Positions 61,731 through 64,000 of a stretch of 64,000 nucleotides of DNA are shown one piece after another. Origin of the DNA: Aplidium turbinatum (lineage: Eukaryota > Chordata > Ascidiacea > Aplousobranchia > Polyclinidae); the NCBI GenBank assembly GCA_918807975.1, contig OU964924.1, positions 7,204,501 to 7,268,500 on the forward strand, read 5' to 3'. The position numbers were made by a program, and so were the translations under genes. Numbering within the stretch: the first letter of the stretch is position 1; the number at the start of each line of letters is the position of its first letter. The notes beneath the pieces are model-generated. The model did not search any database, was not told the origin of the DNA, and was given only the letters and a program-made list of their open reading frames with translations.

Positions 61731-61941
61731 TAATCAAAAAATAAAGAGCCCAAAATGTAGATACCAAACTCATGTTCAGCAAACAAACGCTTCGAAAACT
61801 ATACTGTCTTCATCTTCAGTGGTATGAATAACTCTGAAGTCAGTATATACCACTGAAGATGAAGACAGTATAGTTTTCGAAACGTTTGTTTGCTGAACAT
61901 GAGTTTGGTATCTACATTTTGGGCTCTTTATTTTTTGATTA
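61731..61941. repeat. Foldback repeat, copy 2 (211-bp near-perfect palindrome)
   Basis: The arms start TAATCAAAAAATAAAGAGCCC and contain CGAAAACTATACTGTCTTC. They are inverted around a loop of about 20 bases near 61836. The arms differ at only a few positions. Confidence 0.93.
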
Positions 61942-63313
61942 GATTAACCAGGCGTTCCAACCATTTTGCTCCTGAATAATAAGATATTTATGCAATAAAA
62001 ACATCGACTTATTAACTTTTATAAAAATTATTTGACGTGAACACAACTTATATGTAAAGTTATAAAATTGCTTTATTTTATGTAAAGTAACAGCTCGAAC
62101 AAGAACAGAAAACTCAGCATGTTTCAAAAATTTTATTCAGATAAAACTTACTTTTAATTTTTTTCTCAAGTATTTAAAATTATATTTTTATGTTTGATTT
62201 AATACATGTAAAATTTTAGAAATCCACTGAAATTGAGCATGACTGAAGTTGTGAGAGTTTAGAAATAAATGTGTAATTTATTGAGAGTTCGAAAAATTAG
62301 AGCAGAAAATATCCAGATGTTTACAAATTTTATGAAAAGTATATTCCAATCCAATGTGCTCCAATATTGAAAGTAATGCTTCAAACGTATAACTTATAAT
62401 ATCAACATGCTCAGCTGAAATTGTAGCTTGTAAGTTTAGTTCATAAGATTTGAAATAACTTTCCACTTATTTTCAACATCTGAAAATATCCAGATGCTTG
62501 CAAATTTTATGAAAAATAATATTGACTTTGAAAGTGATGCTTTCAACACGTAACTTACAATATCAAAATGCTTAGCTGAAAATGTAGTCTACAAATTTAA
62601 TTCATAAAATTTTAGAAATAACTTTTAACTTAAGATTTTAGTTCATTATGACAATTTGAATTAGATGAAGGCCGATTATTATCTTATTGATGTGAAGTGT
62701 TTTTTCTGTACCGTATTGAGTTATTTGTATCGTCATGGTGCTTTCGCATTGTTTGGGCGATCATCATCAATTTGGGCGATTACTGGTAGTTGACAAATTA
62801 AATTTACAGTACATACCAGACTACTGGGAGCAGTGTGGAATTTTTAATCAGTTGGTCGATGCTCTGTCGCAAAAAAAACATTTAGGCGCATTTAATTATA
62901 TTCCGGCAAAAATTTTTTGCACCCGCAAAAACTAACTTTCCCTTACGCCTATATAAAGTATATATGTTTTGTAAATGTCGTTCAAGTTTTCCAGAAGCAT
63001 ATTTTGAGCGGTCAAATTTGTCTTCAGTTGCAATAGACGAGTGTCCTTCCACGTTAAGGAAGGATCAAGGTCTTCATGGACTCGTTCACAGAAGACATGA
63101 AGAGGATAATTTTACCCATGTGATGTGGCACCAAGGCATTTACACCAAGAAAATATCGTTGTTTTCACTGAAGTCCATTAACAGTACCAATTCTTTCCTG
63201 CTTCTGATAAAAATATTTACAACAGGTATGGCAATTGACGCAGCCACCGCCCCTTGATAATTTTCAGCTGGAGCTGATCAAATGTGGTGATATAAATAGT
63301 CGCGCGATATAAA
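61942..63313. other. No convincing gene
   Basis: Two frames of 66 and 97 codons at 62735-63257 have no recognised motif. A pair of similar segments near 62290-62460 and 62480-62620 (ATATCCAGATG, TTACAAATTTTATGAAAA, ATATCAA) forms a loose direct repeat of about 180 bases. Confidence 0.4.
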
Positions 63314-63596
63314 TAGTGGTTACTCGCCCGGCTCAAGATCACGCGGCGCTGGTTCGACTCTCGGAGTGTGCCCTTCAGCAACGCATTTCAAGATTGCTCT
63401 CCATTCAGCGGCACCTAGTGAATGGAATAATTCCCCGGCAACAACACTTCAACAATTGGAAAACTTCACTCTGCCAATCTCGGTAACCAGCCCTGCGTCA
63501 CGACTCTCAAGAGCCTCTACAAGTATGCGAAACTACCAGGAATAACCTATCAAGGCTTTGTCAGTCCGAGGACAAAGATTCAAAACCAACCAACCA
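63314..63596 (+). mobile_element. tRNA-derived SINE, CCTCTACAAGTA family
   Basis: It starts within the A-box region (AGTGGTTACTCGCCCGG), with B box GGTTCGACTCTCGG and a full body and tail ending AACCAACCAACC. Nearly identical to 35682-35975 apart from a few bases and a short insertion. Confidence 0.92.
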
Positions 63597-64000
63597 TAGT
63601 CACTGTGCAAATTAAGAATGTGTTTGAAACATAAAATAGTCACTTGAACTTAACATGTTAGATTACGGTGCTTTCGTTTACGCAAGATTTTAGATAAAAG
63701 TGCGTGTGAAACTTTAATTGAACACCAAGCTTCTGTGTGCATAAAGATTGAAGACTGCCGTATTCCTGTCAGCTAATCAGTCTTTTCATATTGTAAGAAC
63801 TTATTGAAACATATTGAAACACTGTTAAGGTTGCTTTGTTGTAGCCTATGTTGAAACGCATGATACAACAGTAACAGAAAATGCTTCACACGTTAAATTT
63901 GTAAAGATGGACTGTCTGAAAGAACTATCATGGAACTTAGTTGTCTATTGCACTGTATATTGTATTTCTGTGACACCGTAGTAAGTGTTTGGCAAAATGA

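Noticed and set aside
62735-63257. Two open frames of 66 and 97 codons as a small gene
   Set aside because: No recognised motif, no splice signals linking them, and a composition like the surrounding non-coding DNA.
1-64000. LTR elements, retroviruses or Polintons
   Set aside because: No paired LTRs, protease, integrase or capsid-like sequence was seen; all RT sequences here have non-LTR features.

Overview
This window is animal nuclear DNA: AT-rich, intron-rich and dense with DNA transposons, LINEs and tRNA-derived SINEs. The short palindromic motif GTAGGCCTAC and its halves recur throughout the non-coding sequence. The LINE and hAT types and the kelch-like genes fit an aquatic invertebrate, perhaps a tunicate or other invertebrate deuterostome. 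That placement is a guess, because no single-copy marker gene is present. I saw no CRISPR, no operon and no bacterial gene.

The host genes are two tandem paralogues on the + strand, both of the BTB-BACK-kelch (kelch-like, KLHL) family of Cullin-3 substrate adaptors. Gene B (44762-59062) can be followed from start codon to stop in 11 exons. The splice phases all agree and give 1635 coding bases (544 aa). Gene A (6450-36310) shows the matching exons 4 to 11, with the same phases and nearly the same exon lengths, but its BTB exons are not visible and probably lie left of base 1. Gene A is stretched by large transposon-filled introns: 9.4 kb before its exon 9 and 13.6 kb before its exon 10.

Layout. 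1-6449 holds small repeats and a 4.37-kb TIR transposon (1569-5942) with a two-part, roughly 1040-aa transposase I cannot assign to a superfamily. 6450-12231 holds gene A exons 4-8 with MITEs between them. 12232-21644 (intron) holds two head-to-head Jockey/CR1-like LINEs and hAT remnants. 21798-35364 (intron) holds LINE fragments, several hAT elements, a 340-bp compound palindrome and a 3.3-kb LINE. 36311-44761 is intergenic and holds a second long-TIR element (38440-41965), resembling Academ, and a hAT copy. 44762-59062 is gene B, with hAT, foldback and LINE insertions in its introns. 59063-64000 holds a LINE fragment, a foldback and a SINE, and no convincing gene.

Many insertions are nested, and target-site duplications let the order be read: a SINE was hit by a hAT that carries a LINE fragment; a palindrome was hit by a hAT; a hAT was hit by a smaller hAT MITE. 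The two unassigned long-TIR elements are the best candidates for something undescribed.
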